The notes under the pieces are model-generated. The model had not been told where the DNA came from, searched no databases, and worked only from the letters and a program-made list of their open reading frames with translations. A program made the position numbers and the translations under genes. Positions 62,495 to 64,000 of a DNA stretch of 64,000 bases are shown one piece after another (position 1 is the first letter of the stretch; every line of letters begins with the position of its first letter). This DNA is from Drosophila pseudoobscura (lineage: Eukaryota > Arthropoda > Insecta > Diptera > Drosophilidae): assembly GCF_009870125.1 (NCBI RefSeq), contig NC_046680.1, forward strand, positions 4,712,001 to 4,776,000, written 5' to 3'.

Positions 62495-63070
62495 GACAAA
62501 TTCAAGTTCTTTTTACATATTCCTCGATTTTGATCTTCCGTGGAATATTACTATATATATAGCACATTTAGCCATGTCCACATAATTTTATACGATTAAT
62601 AAATCAATTTTCTACAAGATTGGATAGTTTTTAATCCTTGCTTTTATTGCATATATTGTAAAAAAAAGGGTTAAACGAAAAAGAAGAGTCGCAATGTTGC
62701 TGGTATTTAAGGACGTGATGCGTGTATAGCCCTTTGTACACCCTATTTCGTTAATTTTATATGAAGATCAAACGTAATTTATTAAGACCTTTTCTCAAAT
62801 TGATATTCTTTAGACATATTCAAGTACATTATTAGTATCTTGGATACCTACGAAGTCTTGAATGACAAACAATTTCTCAATTCTATAATATCCATTTCCT
62901 CCAGGGTATGTGTGCATGGCATTAGCAACATGTTTATGTATGGAATGAGACTCATTGTTGCCAAAGCGAACTGCGGCGAAATCAAATTCGATTCAAAAAA
63001 CGACCAATTCTTTGTTCCGTTGAATAATACTATCTATATGGAACATTTAGCCATGCCCATTTTATGGAAC
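62420..63070 (+). repeat. Dispersed AT-rich repeat, copy 3
   Basis: Matches copy 2 at high identity over its first 430 nt (62460-62840 against 44650-45040), then skips to the segment equivalent to 45110-45160 and 45390-45500. So it is an internally deleted copy. It ends near the GCCATGCCCA block at about 63055. Confidence 0.8.
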
Positions 63071-63604
63071 TGGAGAAAAAAAGGTACGGACAACAGGCAA
63101 AAAACTTCGAATTTTGTCGGCATGCAAGGTTAAAACTCACCCTTTTTCTCAACATGCTAGGGAAATCATGGCATATAGTAATCTGGGGTGATACCAAACC
63201 AGGCTGCCAGGGATGTGGCACTGTTAAATGTCCATGTTAATTCTATGTTAAAGGTAGCGCGGTAGAGTTGCCCCCGCACACGCAGAATCTGATTGTTTAT
63301 CTCTTAAAATTGTGCTTACTTTAAGAAAATACACATTTAGTCAAATAAAAAGATACCATAAAATAGTTTAGAGACTGATTTGGCCGGAATTGTATGAAAT
63401 AGAGCACATCAGCATAGTCAAACAAGTACTGCGTGGCCGCGACAACACTGCGCTATCAAGGCATAAAATAATTTACATTTATAAACTTTGCGCTGCGTTT
63501 TCCCTCTGGCCGTTTAATCACAACACCATTTGTGGAGTGATTTGCTGCGAGGACTGTTCGTAAAGGCTGGTAAAATTGGAAAAATAACTAAGCAGAACGC
63601 AAAA
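63071..63604. other. 5' region of the GPS2-like gene
   Basis: Non-coding. A TATA box was not seen. The promoter of the plus-strand gene presumably lies within the last 200 nt before the ATG. Confidence 0.5.
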
Positions 63605-64000
63605 ATGCCGCCAGCGTCCGCGGTGAACAGTAACAATGCGGCTGCACAGGCAGCCAAGGCAGAGCGTGCAGAGAAGTTGCGAGGGGCGCTCAGAAAATTC
63701 ATTGTGGCGGATCGCCAGCGCCGGCAGGGGGAGTACGATGCCTATTGCGAGCAGATGCGTGTGCGGCGGGAGGAGGAGGAGCGGGAGCGCGAGAACCAGC
63801 AGGCTCTGGAGGAAACACGTGACGAGATCACCAAGCTGGACGAGCAGCTGGCGGATCTGCACAGTCAGAAGCACCAGCTGTTGGTCCAGCTTAAGAAGGT
63901 GCTCAACGAAGATGAAACACGCAAAAAGCAGGCCAAGGAGAACGAACTGTTTGCCATGCAACAGGCCGCGGCCACCGTGGCCACCTCGGTATTTCTACCG
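63605..64000 (+). CDS. CG17002: GPS2-like corepressor subunit, N-terminal part (cut by window end)
   Basis: ATG at 63605 opens a frame of 132 codons that is still open at the window edge. The segment LEETRDEITKLDEQLADLHSQ followed by KHQLLVQLKKVLNEDE closely matches the coiled coil of G-protein pathway suppressor 2, which binds TBL1 and SMRT/SMRTER in the HDAC3 corepressor complex. An N-terminal Ala-rich stretch precedes it. No intron is seen within the visible part. Confidence 0.85.
   Translation, partial: MPPASAVNSNNAAAQAAKAERAEKLRGALRKFIVADRQRRQGEYDAYCEQMRVRREEEERERENQQALEETRDEITKLDEQLADLHSQKHQLLVQLKKVLNEDETRKKQAKENELFAMQQAAATVATSVFLP

Overview
The window is animal nuclear DNA from a fruit fly (Drosophila). 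Genes are split by short introns with GT/AG borders, the coding sequence is rich in CAG/polyglutamine runs, and the recognisable genes match the Drosophila melanogaster cytological 42 region (Muller element C): a TatD nuclease, missing-in-metastasis (mim), the pheromone genes CheB42a and ppk25, a tRNA-Lys(CTT) cluster, Cyp6u1, Ufsp1, a DNAJB12/14-like gene (CG30156), vimar and a GPS2 homologue. Frequent TACATATGTA-type palindromes and the repeats suggest a Sophophora species other than D. melanogaster, perhaps of the obscura group; that species guess is inference only.

Layout. 1-4070: non-coding sequence with a decayed AT-rich dispersed repeat (about 2290-3720). 4073-5103: TatD-type nuclease on +, its first exon unresolved. 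5104-6760: facing 3' UTRs of that gene and mim. 6761-44590: mim on the minus strand, the dominant gene, with I-BAR exons upstream, about 6 kb of low-complexity Q/S/P-rich linker exons and a C-terminal WH2 exon. Its 14.7-kb intron (20735-35388) carries a nested block: one CheB gene on minus, three identical tRNA-Lys(CTT) genes on minus, then CheB42a and ppk25 on plus. 44600-46240: a second copy of the dispersed repeat directly upstream of the mim promoter. 47346-48863: an unusual CYP6-family P450 (minus). 49185-49945: UFM1 protease (minus). 51941-62028: vimar (minus), with a 7-nt first coding exon about 8 kb upstream of the rest; the DnaJ-type gene (57952-59159) lies inside that intron. 62420-63070: third repeat copy, upstream of vimar. 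63605-end: a GPS2-like gene on +, cut by the window edge.

How the genes fit together. mim links membrane curvature (I-BAR) to actin (WH2). CheB42a and ppk25 act together in gustatory pheromone sensing in D. melanogaster, and their close spacing is kept here. Ufsp1 matures the ubiquitin-like UFM1; vimar is the SmgGDS-type guanine-exchange/armadillo protein; CG30156 is an ER-membrane J protein; GPS2 belongs to the SMRTER/HDAC3 corepressor complex. The housekeeping-type genes mim, Ufsp1 and vimar have Motif 1/DRE/Motif 6-like promoter clusters, whereas the two CheB genes have plain TATA boxes.

All exon models are mine, built by matching splice sites, reading phase and remembered protein families; no database or RNA evidence was available.
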